NCBI RefSeq assembly: GCF_030129945.1 | Contig: NZ_JARRAF010000007.1 | Coordinates: 124,001-188,000, forward strand | DNA length: 64,000 bases | Reading direction: 5' to 3' | DNA from: Parachitinimonas caeni | Lineage (GTDB): Bacteria > Pseudomonadota > Gammaproteobacteria > Burkholderiales > Chitinimonadaceae | Program-made: the position numbers and the translations under genes | In this document: piece after piece, positions 18,566-28,481 of the stretch | Layout of the letters: each line of letters begins with the position of its first letter | Numbering within the stretch: the first letter of the stretch is position 1 | Notes under the pieces: generated by a model | Databases searched by the model: none | What the model was told of the DNA's origin: nothing | Seen by the model: only the letters and a program-made list of their open reading frames with translations

Positions 18566-18840
18566 GACAGACCCCTTCACTGCATGGAATACAACGCTTG
18601 ACACGCAAACAGACACAGAATTTATGGCTTACCGATTCGACATTCAGCAATGATAAAGCCGCAAAGCCCTGCCAGGAAATTCGAAAACCAGACAAATGTA
18701 ACAAGACGTGGCGCTATCATAACTATGCAACAGATGTTTACACACTCGCGCACTCTGGATAAACCTGGCCGTTTGCCAAGCCATACACTCTCTGACATCT
18801 GGTCCCCCATCCGGGCGGCGGCCTTTTCTTTTAGATACCC

Positions 18841-19566
18841 ATGACGACAACTGCCAAACGCATCACGCTGATTGATGACGACGAGAAACTGCGCAATCTG
18901 GTCCTGCGCTATCTGACCGAGCAAGGATTCATCGTTGATGCCTACCCCGATGCCAGCAAGCTGGATCAACGTCTGCAGCGCAACCGGCCCAATCTGCTGA
19001 TACTGGACCTGATGCTACCGGGCGAAGATGGCCTGTCGGTCTGCCGTCGCCTGCGCGCACAGGGTGACAGCCTGCCCATTCTGATGCTGACGGCACGCGG
19101 TGATGAAATCGACAGGATTCTCGGCCTGGAGATGGGTGCCGACGACTACCTGCCCAAACCCTTCAACCCACGCGAACTCCTGGCACGCATCAATGCCATC
19201 CTGCGTCGTTACAAAGAACCCTCAGCCCTCGAAGCCCCGCTGACAGAAGGCGAAACCTACCAGTTTGGCGATTTTGAGCTGGATGTCGGCAACCGCCGCC
19301 TGACGCGGGCTGACCACACCATTACCCTCACCAATGCCGAGTTTGCCTTGCTGCGGGTATTGGCCTCGCATCCGCGCCACCCCTTATCACGCGAACGACT
19401 GCTGGAGCTGGCACGCGGCCGTGAACACGAAGCATTCGACCGCAGCATTGACGTACAGGTCTCACGCCTGCGCAAGTTGATCGAACCGGAACCCGCCGAG
19501 CCGCGATACATCCAGACGGTCTGGGGCTTTGGTTATGTGTTCGTACCCGACGGCGGCCAACGTTGA
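18841..19566 (+). CDS. ompR: OmpR-family response regulator
   Basis: DNA-binding response regulator of 241 residues: receiver domain with Asp56 (NLLILDLMLPGEDGLSVCRRL) and Lys in YLPKPFNPREL, then a winged-helix domain (LTNAEFALLRVLASHPRHPLSRERLLEL, VDVQVSRLRKLIEPEPAEPRYIQTVWGFGYVFVP). High similarity to OmpR in the receiver and recognition helix supports the name. It probably acts with the downstream kinase on porin and envelope genes. Its TGA overlaps the kinase TTG start by three of four bases. Confidence 0.9.
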   Translation: MTTTAKRITLIDDDEKLRNLVLRYLTEQGFIVDAYPDASKLDQRLQRNRPNLLILDLMLPGEDGLSVCRRLRAQGDSLPILMLTARGDEIDRILGLEMGADDYLPKPFNPRELLARINAILRRYKEPSALEAPLTEGETYQFGDFELDVGNRRLTRADHTITLTNAEFALLRVLASHPRHPLSRERLLELARGREHEAFDRSIDVQVSRLRKLIEPEPAEPRYIQTVWGFGYVFVPDGGQR

Positions 19567-20897
19567 GCGCTTCGAAAGCCTCCTGGATTCGCCACGTCCG
19601 CCTGTTCCCGCAGACCATCTTCTGGCGCCTGACCTGGCTGATGATTCTGGTATTGGTGATCTGCCAGGCGTTTGTGCTGGTATCCGTCGCACAAAGCCGG
19701 CTGAAGATGGTAGCCAGCCAGGTCAGTGATGAAGCCATCGAAGTGCTGGCCCAGCTGGAAACCCAGCTTGATGGCCTGAGCCGCGCCGAGCGCATCGCCT
19801 ATCTGGCCGAATACAACGTCCCCTATAACACCCAGCTACTGCCCATCAACGATCTGCGAGCCCCCTCGCCGCAAGAGATTCCGAGCGACTTTCTCACTCG
19901 GGCGCTGGCCAAAAAGCTGCGGGAGAGCCTTGCCCAGGTCAAGGAAATCCGGGTTCAGAACGAGCCTAAATACGCCCTGTGGCTGCAGGTTGGCATGCTG
20001 GATGAGACCTATTGGCTGGTGATTCCACTGGGCCGGCTCAAAGCCAATCCCACCTGGCCAATCATCTTCAGCGCCATCACCTTCACCATTGCCGCGCTGG
20101 TGGCGGCGGGTCTATTTGCCTGGAAAATCAACCGCCCACTGCGCCGCCTGACGCAGGCTGCTGCGGCATTGGGCCGTGGAGAACAGCCGGAGCCATTGCC
20201 CGAGCATGGCCCACTTGAAGTCAAAGGCTTGTCGCAAAGCTTCAATCGGATGATTGCCGACCTCGAAACCAATGAGCGGGAACGGGCAACCATGCTGGCG
20301 GGAATCTCGCATGACCTGCGAACGCCACTGGCCCGGCTCAAGCTTGCAGTAGAAATGATGCAGGACGACAGCCTGCGCCCCGGCATGGCCGAAGATGTCG
20401 AAGACATCGAGCGGATTCTTGGCCAGTTCATAGACTTCGCCCGAGGCGGAGCTGGCGAGTCCCCGCGCCCTTGCGACCTCAACCAACTGCTCGGCGAGCT
20501 GGCAGAGCGTTATCGGCGTAGCGGTCAGTATCTGGAGCTGGAGCTGGCGCCTGACCTGCCTTTGCTGGACGTGCGGCCGCTGGCAATCAATCGCCTGCTC
20601 TCCAACCTCATCGAGAACGCCCGTCGTTATGGCGCAGCGCCATTCTGCCTGCAGACCCGGCTGTTGCAGGGAGGGGTGGAACTACGGGTCAGCGACCACG
20701 GCCCCGGTATCGCCGCAGATGCCATCGACGAAGCCTTGAAACCGTTCCACCGCCTGGATAGCGCACGCCGGGCCGATGGCGGTAGCGGCCTGGGCCTCGC
20801 CATTGTTGATCGCATCGTCCGACTGCATCGGGGTGAGCTCCACCTGCAAAACCGCAGCGAAGGAGGGCTCGAAGTCGTTATCCGCCTACCTTTATAA
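19563..20897 (+). CDS. envZ: Osmosensor-type histidine kinase EnvZ
   Basis: Inner-membrane sensor kinase of 444 residues, partner of OmpR. Two membrane helices (about 25-48 and 165-188) flank a periplasmic domain of about 115 residues; a HAMP linker (WKINRPLRRLTQAAAALGRGEQ) follows. The phospho-acceptor is His250 in GISHDLRTPLARLKLAVEMM. The ATPase motifs are NLIENARRYG, DHGPGI and GGSGLGLAIVDRIVRLH. The start is TTG at 19563, in a TTGA overlap with ompR; no better in-frame start keeps the first helix. Confidence 0.9.
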   Translation: MSASKASWIRHVRLFPQTIFWRLTWLMILVLVICQAFVLVSVAQSRLKMVASQVSDEAIEVLAQLETQLDGLSRAERIAYLAEYNVPYNTQLLPINDLRAPSPQEIPSDFLTRALAKKLRESLAQVKEIRVQNEPKYALWLQVGMLDETYWLVIPLGRLKANPTWPIIFSAITFTIAALVAAGLFAWKINRPLRRLTQAAAALGRGEQPEPLPEHGPLEVKGLSQSFNRMIADLETNERERATMLAGISHDLRTPLARLKLAVEMMQDDSLRPGMAEDVEDIERILGQFIDFARGGAGESPRPCDLNQLLGELAERYRRSGQYLELELAPDLPLLDVRPLAINRLLSNLIENARRYGAAPFCLQTRLLQGGVELRVSDHGPGIAADAIDEALKPFHRLDSARRADGGSGLGLAIVDRIVRLHRGELHLQNRSEGGLEVVIRLPL

Positions 20898-21066
20898 GCA
20901 GTACTTCAAAGGTTCTGATTTCCAGGTTCTGTTGGCACATTCCAGGCGCACGCCATGCTCATGGGCCAGGCCCCATTGCAACACTTCCCTATCCCGGCAA
21001 CTGCCCGATGGCAGCCATCTGCTAAAATGCCCGGTTTGGTAATTATTGATTTCTAGGAGACCCCCC

Positions 21067-21573
21067 ATGGCTTCGTTGAACAAGGTCCTGCTGATCGGCA
21101 ACCTCGGCCGCGACCCCGAAGTGCGCTATATGCCGAACGGCGAAGCCGTCTGCAATTTCAGCATCGCCACCACTGACAAGTGGAAAGACAAGAACGGCCA
21201 GCAACAGGAACGTACCGAGTGGCACAACATTGTGATGTATCGTCGCTTGGCTGAAATTGCGGGTGAATACCTGAAGAAGGGCAGCCAGGTGTATCTGGAA
21301 GGCCGTCTGCAAACTCGCAAGTGGCAAGACAAGACCAGCGGCCAAGACCGTTACACCACCGAAGTCATCGCCGACCAGATGCAGATGCTGGGTGGTCGCG
21401 GCCAGACTGGCGGCACCGGTTACGACGCCCCGCCTCCTGCCGACTATGGCGACTCAATGCCACCTCAGCGTTCGGCGCCTCCGCAACAGCGCAGCAGCGC
21501 CCCGGCGCCCCAACGCCCGGCCGCTCAGAAACCCCAGAGCTTTGACGATTTCGAAGACGATATCCCGTTCTGA
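21067..21573 (+). CDS. ssb: Single-stranded DNA-binding protein
   Basis: Binds and protects single-stranded DNA during replication, repair and recombination. The 168 residues have the OB fold ([50 protein letters not shown]), a Gly/Pro/Gln-rich flexible linker from about 115, and the acidic partner-binding tip DDFEDDIPF. The start at 21067 is the first Met before ASLNKV and is preceded by GGAGACC. Confidence 0.97.
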   Translation: MASLNKVLLIGNLGRDPEVRYMPNGEAVCNFSIATTDKWKDKNGQQQERTEWHNIVMYRRLAEIAGEYLKKGSQVYLEGRLQTRKWQDKTSGQDRYTTEVIADQMQMLGGRGQTGGTGYDAPPPADYGDSMPPQRSAPPQQRSSAPAPQRPAAQKPQSFDDFEDDIPF

Positions 21574-21597
21574 TCGTCACCGAGGCCGCACGCTGCA

Positions 21598-21625
21598 ACA
21601 GCCCTGTCCCGACAGGGCTGTTTCA
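21598..21625 (+). terminator. Rho-independent terminator of ssb
   Basis: An 11-bp stem ACAGCCCTGTC (21598-21608) and GACAGGGCTGT (21611-21621), followed by TTTC, 25 bases past the ssb stop. Confidence 0.8.
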
Positions 21626-21692
21626 TTTCTGGCCGAGCCCGACCGAATTCTGCGGCATGTGGTGGCCAGCAACGCAACATCAAATGGGGCTA

Positions 21693-22619
21693 TCACGAAG
21701 ATGGCGCTGAAACCGCCAGATGCTCAATCAGGTAGTCGATCATTACTCTGAGTTTGGGCGCGACAAAGCGGTTTGATGGGTAGAGTAACCACGCCATACC
21801 CGCGTACAGATTCAAGTGCTCCCAGTCAGCCAGCACCGGCAGCAAGGTTCCGGCATTCAGCGCGGGGCGGGCGGTGAATTCAGGCAGGCTGGCAATCCCC
21901 AGGCTATGCAAAGCGCCTTCCAGCCGCACCTCGCTGTGATTGGCAACATAACGCCCCCGCACTGCCACCGTGACCTCCTCTTGCCCGCGCTGAAAGCGCC
22001 AGTGCCGGTCACGTTCATCCTCCCCAAGATACAGACAACTATGCTGCGCCAGTTCGCGCGGGTGGGCCGGGGTGCCGTGCGCGGCCAGATAGGCCGGGCT
22101 GGCACAGATCAGATGGCGCATTTGCATGAGTGGCCGCCCAGCCAGGCCGGGGGGTGGCGCCTCGGTGATACGTATCGCCAGATCCACAGGCTCTTCAAAC
22201 ATATCCACAACCCGATCGGTCACGATCAGTTGCACATCCAGCTCGGGATAGCGTCGCAGAAACGCCGGCATCAGCGGGTGCACCACCAGCCGGGCAATTG
22301 CCTTGGGCATGCTGACCCGCACCAATCCGCGTGGTGCCGCCGCATAGGCATCTGTCAAGGCCATCACGCCGCGTGCAGCTGCCAGCATGTCCTGACAGCG
22401 GGCATAGGCGATAGCGCCCGCTTCCGTGAGTCTTAGCTTGCGCGTAGTTCGCTCCAGCAAGCGCAAACGTAAAGCCCCCTCCAGCCGTGCCACCTGCCGG
22501 CTTACCGCAGAAGGCGTCAACCCCAGCTGTCTGGCTGCCTCCGAAAAACTACCGGTTTCCACCACCCGGGCAAAGACCGCCATGTCCGGCAAGTTGTCGA
22601 GCGTCTGATTTATTCCCAT
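21693..22619 (-). CDS. LysR-family transcriptional regulator
   Basis: Regulator of 308 residues with a N-terminal winged helix-turn-helix (MAVFARVVETGSFSEAARQLGLTPSAVSRQVARLEGALRLRLLERTTRKLRLTEAG) and a periplasmic-binding-protein-like effector domain from about 95 (GLVRVSMPKAIARLVVHPLMPAFLRRYPELDVQL). Diverges from the EamA transporter gene with 94 bases between them, the classic LysR arrangement, so it probably controls that exporter. The inducer is unknown. Confidence 0.92.
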   Translation of the reverse strand: MGINQTLDNLPDMAVFARVVETGSFSEAARQLGLTPSAVSRQVARLEGALRLRLLERTTRKLRLTEAGAIAYARCQDMLAAARGVMALTDAYAAAPRGLVRVSMPKAIARLVVHPLMPAFLRRYPELDVQLIVTDRVVDMFEEPVDLAIRITEAPPPGLAGRPLMQMRHLICASPAYLAAHGTPAHPRELAQHSCLYLGEDERDRHWRFQRGQEEVTVAVRGRYVANHSEVRLEGALHSLGIASLPEFTARPALNAGTLLPVLADWEHLNLYAGMAWLLYPSNRFVAPKLRVMIDYLIEHLAVSAPSS

Positions 22620-22713
22620 TACGCAAAAGTCTTGTTCATTTAGGGCAGATTATCATCCTGTCTTACCAAATGGATAATGCTGTCCTGCACAATAAAAATT
22701 CAAGTTCTTCGAT

Positions 22714-23604
22714 ATGACCACCCTTGCCCTTCACCCCTCCCCTGCTTTGCTCCGACTCTCCGACGCCGCCCTGCTGCTGGTCGCACTGGTCTGGGGAACC
22801 AGCTACGGCGTTGCCAAAGGTGCGCTGTTGTTCTATCCCGTCATCGGCTTCATTGCCATACGCTTTGGCCTGACTTTTGTTCTGCTGCTGCCCAGTCTGC
22901 TGCGCGCCAGTAGCCGCCAGCGACGACATGCCCTGCGCAATGGACTGCCGCTAGGTTTGCTCCTGCTTGGCATCTTTCTGGCCGAAACCTATGGCGTGGC
23001 GCAAACCCAAGCCAGTAACGCAGCGTTTCTGATCAGCCTGTGTGTGGTCTTTACCCCATTTGCCGAATGGTGGCTGTTGCGTCGCCGCCCCAATCAACAA
23101 GCATTTGTCTTCGTTGGCATCTCTCTGCTCGGCACCCTGCTGCTCAGCGGTGGTGTGAATCTGCAGTTCGGATTGGGTGACGGCTTGATGCTGGTAGCAG
23201 CCGTCTTACGCGCCCTGATCATGGTGATGACCAGCCGCTACGCCCGCGAACGCCCTACCCCGGCATTGGCGCTGACAGCCGTGCAAGCCGCCGTGGTCAG
23301 CATAGGCTGCCTGGCCATAGCAGCCCTCACCCCAGCCGAATTGCCGGCCCTGCCAAGCGCGCCCTCCTTCTGGCTTTCCACCCTGTATCTGGTACTGGGC
23401 TGCACAATCTTTGCCTTCTATGCCCAGAACTGGGCCCTGCGCTACAGCAGCCCCACCCGCGTAGCCCTGCTGACCGGCGCCGAACCCGCCTTTGGCGCGC
23501 TTTTCGCCATATTCTGGCTGGGCGAACACCTCTCGCCCACAGCCTGGCTGGGCGGAGCGCTGATTGTTGCCGCAGCGCTATGGGCCAGTAGCCGGCGCCA
23601 TTGA
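22714..23604 (+). CDS. EamA/DMT-superfamily transporter
   Basis: Inner-membrane protein of 296 residues with ten hydrophobic helices in two EamA repeats. The first begins DAALLLVALVWGTSYGVAKGAL and the second GLGDGLMLVAAVLRALIMVMTSRYAR. The second repeat ends in LLTGAEPAFGALFAIFWLGEHL, a typical DMT signature. It most likely exports a metabolite or amino acid; the substrate cannot be read from sequence. Divergent to the LysR gene. Confidence 0.9.
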   Translation: MTTLALHPSPALLRLSDAALLLVALVWGTSYGVAKGALLFYPVIGFIAIRFGLTFVLLLPSLLRASSRQRRHALRNGLPLGLLLLGIFLAETYGVAQTQASNAAFLISLCVVFTPFAEWWLLRRRPNQQAFVFVGISLLGTLLLSGGVNLQFGLGDGLMLVAAVLRALIMVMTSRYARERPTPALALTAVQAAVVSIGCLAIAALTPAELPALPSAPSFWLSTLYLVLGCTIFAFYAQNWALRYSSPTRVALLTGAEPAFGALFAIFWLGEHLSPTAWLGGALIVAAALWASSRRH

Positions 23605-23756
23605 GGGCCTGTGCGATAAGGGGCAAGCCATCTTTACTCCCCGTGCTTTGCCCTATAAACAAGGGGCCGACGCCCGTATGCCATGTTACAAAATCCGCAA
23701 TATGGCACCGGCAGCCATTACAATCGCCCCCTTTTTATTTTTCTGGAAGCCACATC

Positions 23757-24119
23757 ATGAAACGCTGGATTGACCGTTGCTCGAACACCCGCACCCATCG
23801 CCTCAACCCCCGCCAGCGCAAGAAGTACCGCTTGGGCGAGTTTCAGGAGCTGGGGTTTATTCTGACTGGCACGTTCAAGGCCAGCCTGGAGCATGAGGCA
23901 TTTGAAGCTTATGTCGATGAGATGCTGGCCGAGGCCACCCGCCTGGGCGTGCAATGTGGTGGTAGCTTTGGTCTGGATGAGTTCGAGTGTCTGATTGCGC
24001 CGTTCAAGGGCTCGGTTACCGAAGAACAGCGGGCAGCACTGACGGCCTTCGTCAGCCAGCATGCACTGGTGGCAAGCTGCGAGGCCACTGCACTGATCGA
24101 CGCCTGGTATCGCAACTGA
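23757..24119 (+). CDS. yggL: YggL-family 50S-ribosome-associated protein
   Basis: DUF469/YggL family, 120 residues. Family features: Arg/Lys-rich N terminus (LNPRQRKKYRLGEFQELGF), FEAYVDEMLAEATRLGVQCGG, and GLDEFECLIAPFKGSVTEEQRAALTAFV. E. coli YggL is reported to bind the 50S subunit; the role is otherwise unclear. The start at 23757 is the Met before KRWIDRC. Its TGA overlaps the ATG of the next gene by one base. Confidence 0.9.
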   Translation: MKRWIDRCSNTRTHRLNPRQRKKYRLGEFQELGFILTGTFKASLEHEAFEAYVDEMLAEATRLGVQCGGSFGLDEFECLIAPFKGSVTEEQRAALTAFVSQHALVASCEATALIDAWYRN

Positions 24120-24598
24120 TGGCCGCCGCTCACAACCGGGTCAATAACGACGTCTTGCGCGCCGTCCGCTACATGCTGGATTTGAGCGATGTAAAGGTTG
24201 TAGACCTGTTCAAACTGGCGGACTGCATCGTCAGCAAGGAAGAGGTGCTGGCTTTTCAGAAACGGGAAGACGAGGACGGATTTATCGAGTGCAGCGATGA
24301 ACTGCTGGCCCGCTTTCTGGATGGTCTGATCTACTTCCGGCGCGGCAAGGATGAAAGCCGGCCGGCGATTCCGCTGGAACTGCCGCTGTACAACAACGCC
24401 ATTCTGAAGAAGCTGCGCGTCGCCTTCGAGCTGAAAGAAGAAGACCTGTTGCTGATCATGCAAAGCGTTGATTTTCGTATTTCCAAGCCCGAGCTGAGCG
24501 CTTTTTTCCGCAGCCCGGACCACAAGAACTATCGCCGTTGCGGCGACCAGTTTCTGCGTAACTTCCTCAAAGGTCTGACCTTGCGTCTGCGCCCTTGA
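24119..24598 (+). CDS. yehS: DUF1456 (YehS-family) protein
   Basis: Protein of 159 residues with two DUF1456 repeats: NNDVLRAVRYMLDLSDVKVVDLFKLAD with the following FLDGLIYFRRGKDE, and YNNAILKKLRVAFELKEEDLLLIMQSVDFRISKPELSAFFRSPDHKNYRRCGDQFLRNFLKGL. The second repeat carries the SxxELSAFFRxxxHKNY signature. The function is unknown across the family. Translationally coupled to yggL through a TGATG overlap. Confidence 0.88.
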   Translation: MAAAHNRVNNDVLRAVRYMLDLSDVKVVDLFKLADCIVSKEEVLAFQKREDEDGFIECSDELLARFLDGLIYFRRGKDESRPAIPLELPLYNNAILKKLRVAFELKEEDLLLIMQSVDFRISKPELSAFFRSPDHKNYRRCGDQFLRNFLKGLTLRLRP

Positions 24599-24766
24599 TG
24601 GCTGGCTGATGGCGCCCTCAGCCAGGGCGTCGTCGGCTGCCGCCTTCCGATATTTCCCCTCCAAAGCCTTTCATACCGCCAATCCGCACCGCTTGTCTCC
24701 TGCCTGCGCACGAGAGCGCCTAGGGCGGGCTACACTGAGACAAACGCCTTTTTCTTGGTGCAAGTC

Positions 24767-27700
24767 ATGCGGATTTTTCACTTTGTCCTGGCGATTTGCC
24801 TAAGTCTGCCCATCGGTTTCGCTTTTGCAGCCCCTGGCTATTTCCGCTTCCCTGCGGTGGGAATTGATCAGGTGGTGTTCACGGCGGAAGGGGATTTGTG
24901 GTCGGTACCGCTCACAGGCGGACGTGCAAGCCGACTAACCAGCCATGTCGCACAGGAAATCCGGCCTGCCATCTCTCCCGATGGCCAGTGGCTGGCTTTC
25001 AGCGCGTCTTATGATGGGCCGCTGGAGGTGTATGTCATGCCGTTGGCGGGGGGAAGCCCGAAGCGCCTGAGCTTTTATGGCCGTCGCAACTTTGTATTGG
25101 GCTGGACCGCACAGGGCGAGGTGATCTTCAACAGCCAAAGCCCGATGGGGCCGGACGGGCATCGGCAGGTCAATCTGGTCAACCCTAATACCTTGCAGCA
25201 AAAAACGCTGCCGCTGGCCAACATCAACGATGCCGCCTTGTCGGCTGACGGCAAGACGGTCTGGTTCGGGCGGCTCGGATTAACCGCCAGCAGTGGCGAC
25301 AATGCGCGGTTTTATCAGGGCGGTCTGGCCGCACATCTCTGGCGCTTCGATGGCAGCAGCGAAGCCCGTTTGCTTGCGCCCGGCTATGCCGGCAATGATC
25401 GCCGCCCCATGTGGTGGCAGGATCGCCTGTACTTCATCAGTGATCGCGACGGCTGTGACAATCTCTGGTCAATGCAGGGAGACGGCAACGACTTGCGCCA
25501 GCACACCCAGCACCGGCAATTCTGTATACGCGGCGCCAGTCTCGGACATGGTCGCATTGCCTATCAGCTAGGAGCCGATCTGCATATTTATGATATCGCT
25601 GGCCAAAGCGACCGGCTGTTGCCGATCCAGCTGGTATCCGATTTTGATTCGGCGCGTGACCGTTTGCTCAAGCGACCGCTGGATAACTTTGAATCCAGCA
25701 GTTTTGGCAGCAATGATGAGCGGGTCGTGGTGGTGGCACGCGGTCGTATCGTCATTGCCGGAACCGGTCCACAACGCCGGGTGGATATCCCGACACCTGC
25801 GGCCAGCCGCGCCCGTGACGCGGTGCTGAGCCCGGATGGCAAGTGGCTGTACCTGATCAGCGATCAGAGTGGCGACAACCAGCTGTGGCGCTACGCCAGC
25901 GATGGCAGCGATCGCGCAACCCAACTTACGTTTGATCAAGCCGGCCAACGGGAATCACTGACCCCATCGCCAGACGGTCGCTGGCTGGCGCACCGCAGTC
26001 GCGATGGCAAGCTGTGGGTGCTGAATCTCGGCAGCGGCAAGAATGATCTGATTGACACCGCCGACTCGGCCGACCACCACGATGTGGTCTGGTCAACCGA
26101 TAGCCGCTATCTGGCTTTTACCCGATCCGCCAGCAGCATGCAGCGAGAGCAGCTTTTTCTGTTTGAGCTTGCCAACCGGCACAAAGAGGTGCTGACTTCG
26201 GACCGCTACGAGTCCGGCTCGCCTGCCTTCAGCCCGGATGGGCGCTGGTTGTACTTCGTTTCCAACCGTCACTTTCAGCCCACCACACGCTCACCGTGGG
26301 GAGATAGAAACCTGGGGCCATTCTTCGACCGGCGCGGCAAAATTTATGCGCTGGCGCTGCAAACCGGCTTGCGCTTTCCTTTCCTGCCCGATGACGAACT
26401 CAGCGCCAGCGAATCCACACCAGCAAGCCCAGACCGGCCTTTACCTGCAGTGCAATGGGCTGGTCTGGCAAAACGACTGCATGAAGTCCCTGTGTCTGCC
26501 GGCAACTACCAACAGCTGGCCCATGACGGCAAACGCCTGTATGTGCTGGAAGCTGACGCCAGTGGCAGCAAAAAGCACCTCAAGACCATTGCCATTGACA
26601 ATCAGGACGTCAAAACCGAGCTGTTTGCCAGCGATATTCAAGATTACGCTCTCAGCCCGGACCGCAAGCATCTGTACCTGCGCCGAGCAGCATCCGGTGG
26701 TGCCGGAGAGCAATTGGTGGTCGATGCCGGCGCCAAGCTGCCCGGCGATACCGGCCACAGCACCCTTCGGCTCAGCGACTGGACGCTGACCATCTCGCCA
26801 CGCCAGGAATGGCGGCAGATGTTTTTCGATGCCTGGCGCATGCACCGTGATGGTCTGTTCGATGCCCGGCTACGCGGCGTGGATTGGCAAGCGGTGCGCG
26901 ATAAATACGCCCCCTTGCTCGACCGGGTTACCGAGCGGGCTGAATTGCAGGATTTGCTGGCACAGATGGTGGCCGAAGTCGGCACCCTGCACTCCGCCGT
27001 GTACTCAAGCGACAACCGCAGCAACCTCGACAACCACAGCGCGGCCTATCTGGGTGCCGTCATCGAAAAGGAAGTCAGCGGCTACCGCATCAAGCATATT
27101 TATCGCGGTGAGCCCGAGCTGCCCAGTGAGTATTCGCCCTTGGCCCAGGCGGGCGTCGATGCAGAAAATGGCGACCTCATCATTGCCATCAACGGCCGCA
27201 GCACCCTTGGCGTGCAGGACATCGCCGAACTGCTGCAGAACCAGGCAGGCCAACAGATCTTGTTGACCCTGCTGCGCGGCAAGCAACAGATCAAGACCGT
27301 TGTCACCCCGATCGACTCGGCACGTCATTCCAGCCTGCGCTACAGCGACTGGGAAGAGAGGCTGCGATCAAAAGTGGAACAAGCAGGGCACGGCCGGATC
27401 GGCTATCTGCACTTGCGGGCCATGGGCGGCGAGGACATGGGCACTTTTGCGCGGGAGTTTTACGCCCAGTTTGATCGCGACGGCCTGATCATTGACCTGC
27501 GCAACAACGATGGCGGCAATATCGACAGCTGGATCATGGAAAAGCTGCTGCGCCGCGCCTGGGCCTTCTGGCAACCCAGAGATGGCTCGGTCGCCTACAC
27601 CAATATGCAGCAGGTATTTCGCGGGCATCTGGTTGTGCTGATTGACGAGCTGACCTATTCCGATGGCGAAACCCTGGCGGCGGGCATCAAGGCATTGCAG

Positions 27701-28015
27701 CTGGGGCCTTTGGTCGGCAAACGCACAGCGGGCGCCGGGGTCTGGCTTTCTGACAAGAACAGCCTGATTGATGGTGGTATGGCGCGGCTGGCGGAAACCG
27801 CCCAATTCTCCGTGAAATCCGGCGAGTGGCTGGTAGAAGGCATCGGCGTCAGCCCGGATATCGAGGTCGATAACTTGCCGCACGCCACTTACCTGGGCCG
27901 CGATCAGCAACTGGACCGAGCCGTCGAATATCTGCAGGAAAAGCTGCAACAACACCCCATCCCCACGCTGCGGCCCAAAGCGATTCCCCCTCTACGACAC
28001 ATCAAGCCAGACTGA
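24767..28015 (+). CDS. Tricorn protease homologue (peptidase S41 type)
   Basis: Large exported serine protease of 1082 residues. A signal peptide (MRIFHFVLAICLSLPIGFAFA) precedes a beta-propeller region rich in ISPDGQWLAF-like WD40/PD40 units (about 30-620), a helical C1 region (about 680-750) with His742 in EVGTLHSAVY, a PDZ domain (about 760-850), and the C-terminal S41 catalytic region. The nucleophile is Ser965 in DELTYSDGETLAAG, matching tricorn Ser965 in position and context; His742 lies close to tricorn His746. Tricorn finishes peptides released by other proteases; here the signal peptide places it in the periplasm. It stands alone between yehS and the AT-rich accessory segment. Confidence 0.9.
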   Translation: MRIFHFVLAICLSLPIGFAFAAPGYFRFPAVGIDQVVFTAEGDLWSVPLTGGRASRLTSHVAQEIRPAISPDGQWLAFSASYDGPLEVYVMPLAGGSPKRLSFYGRRNFVLGWTAQGEVIFNSQSPMGPDGHRQVNLVNPNTLQQKTLPLANINDAALSADGKTVWFGRLGLTASSGDNARFYQGGLAAHLWRFDGSSEARLLAPGYAGNDRRPMWWQDRLYFISDRDGCDNLWSMQGDGNDLRQHTQHRQFCIRGASLGHGRIAYQLGADLHIYDIAGQSDRLLPIQLVSDFDSARDRLLKRPLDNFESSSFGSNDERVVVVARGRIVIAGTGPQRRVDIPTPAASRARDAVLSPDGKWLYLISDQSGDNQLWRYASDGSDRATQLTFDQAGQRESLTPSPDGRWLAHRSRDGKLWVLNLGSGKNDLIDTADSADHHDVVWSTDSRYLAFTRSASSMQREQLFLFELANRHKEVLTSDRYESGSPAFSPDGRWLYFVSNRHFQPTTRSPWGDRNLGPFFDRRGKIYALALQTGLRFPFLPDDELSASESTPASPDRPLPAVQWAGLAKRLHEVPVSAGNYQQLAHDGKRLYVLEADASGSKKHLKTIAIDNQDVKTELFASDIQDYALSPDRKHLYLRRAASGGAGEQLVVDAGAKLPGDTGHSTLRLSDWTLTISPRQEWRQMFFDAWRMHRDGLFDARLRGVDWQAVRDKYAPLLDRVTERAELQDLLAQMVAEVGTLHSAVYSSDNRSNLDNHSAAYLGAVIEKEVSGYRIKHIYRGEPELPSEYSPLAQAGVDAENGDLIIAINGRSTLGVQDIAELLQNQAGQQILLTLLRGKQQIKTVVTPIDSARHSSLRYSDWEERLRSKVEQAGHGRIGYLHLRAMGGEDMGTFAREFYAQFDRDGLIIDLRNNDGGNIDSWIMEKLLRRAWAFWQPRDGSVAYTNMQQVFRGHLVVLIDELTYSDGETLAAGIKALQLGPLVGKRTAGAGVWLSDKNSLIDGGMARLAETAQFSVKSGEWLVEGIGVSPDIEVDNLPHATYLGRDQQLDRAVEYLQEKLQQHPIPTLRPKAIPPLRHIKPD

Positions 28016-28481
28016 ATGACGAAGCTTTGAGAATTCGCTTTGTGTGATGACTTACCGGCAAGCCGTCTCGATTTCTTTCCACACTGCATTGTTCCAACCT
28101 GATACGCAGAGCACCTCTGAAAAACCGTGAAATTAAATAGAAACAACGTTACTGAATTTTAAACAAAATAAAAATCATTTAATGTCAAGAGAACAATTTA
28201 ACAAGCATATTAAAGCAATAACTCAATACCCCAGGCGCGCAAACATACCATCTGAAAATATCAACCAAAATCATCCAGTTACAAAACAAAAGAGAGACGC
28301 ATCAACAATACTGCATCAAACGTTAAAAATTACAGTCTTTGTGATCAAACTTGATGATAATATTCATTTCTCCTGATTTGCCCACCACAGAAAACAAATG
28401 ATTAATCATGCGCATATATTGGCAGGGTATGCCAGCAAATCAGGGGGCAGTTTTAGAAGTTTATTTAGTCTGGAGAATATT
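28016..28481. other. AT-rich intergenic stretch
   Basis: About 466 bases, clearly more AT-rich than the flanking protease gene, especially 28120-28380. A 64-codon frame at 28182-28376 begins with ATG but has no ribosome binding site or recognisable protein features, so I do not call it. It presumably holds the promoter of the lectin gene; the composition suggests transferred DNA. Confidence 0.5.

Noticed and set aside
20920-20990. GGTTCTGTTGGCAC near envZ as another copy of the inverted-repeat element
   Set aside because: Only about 14 bases match and no partner end or internal similarity follows, so chance or deep decay cannot be excluded.
28182-28376. 64-codon frame upstream of the lectin gene
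   Set aside because: No ribosome binding site, low complexity from AT-rich DNA, no recognisable motif. Possible, but not supportable.
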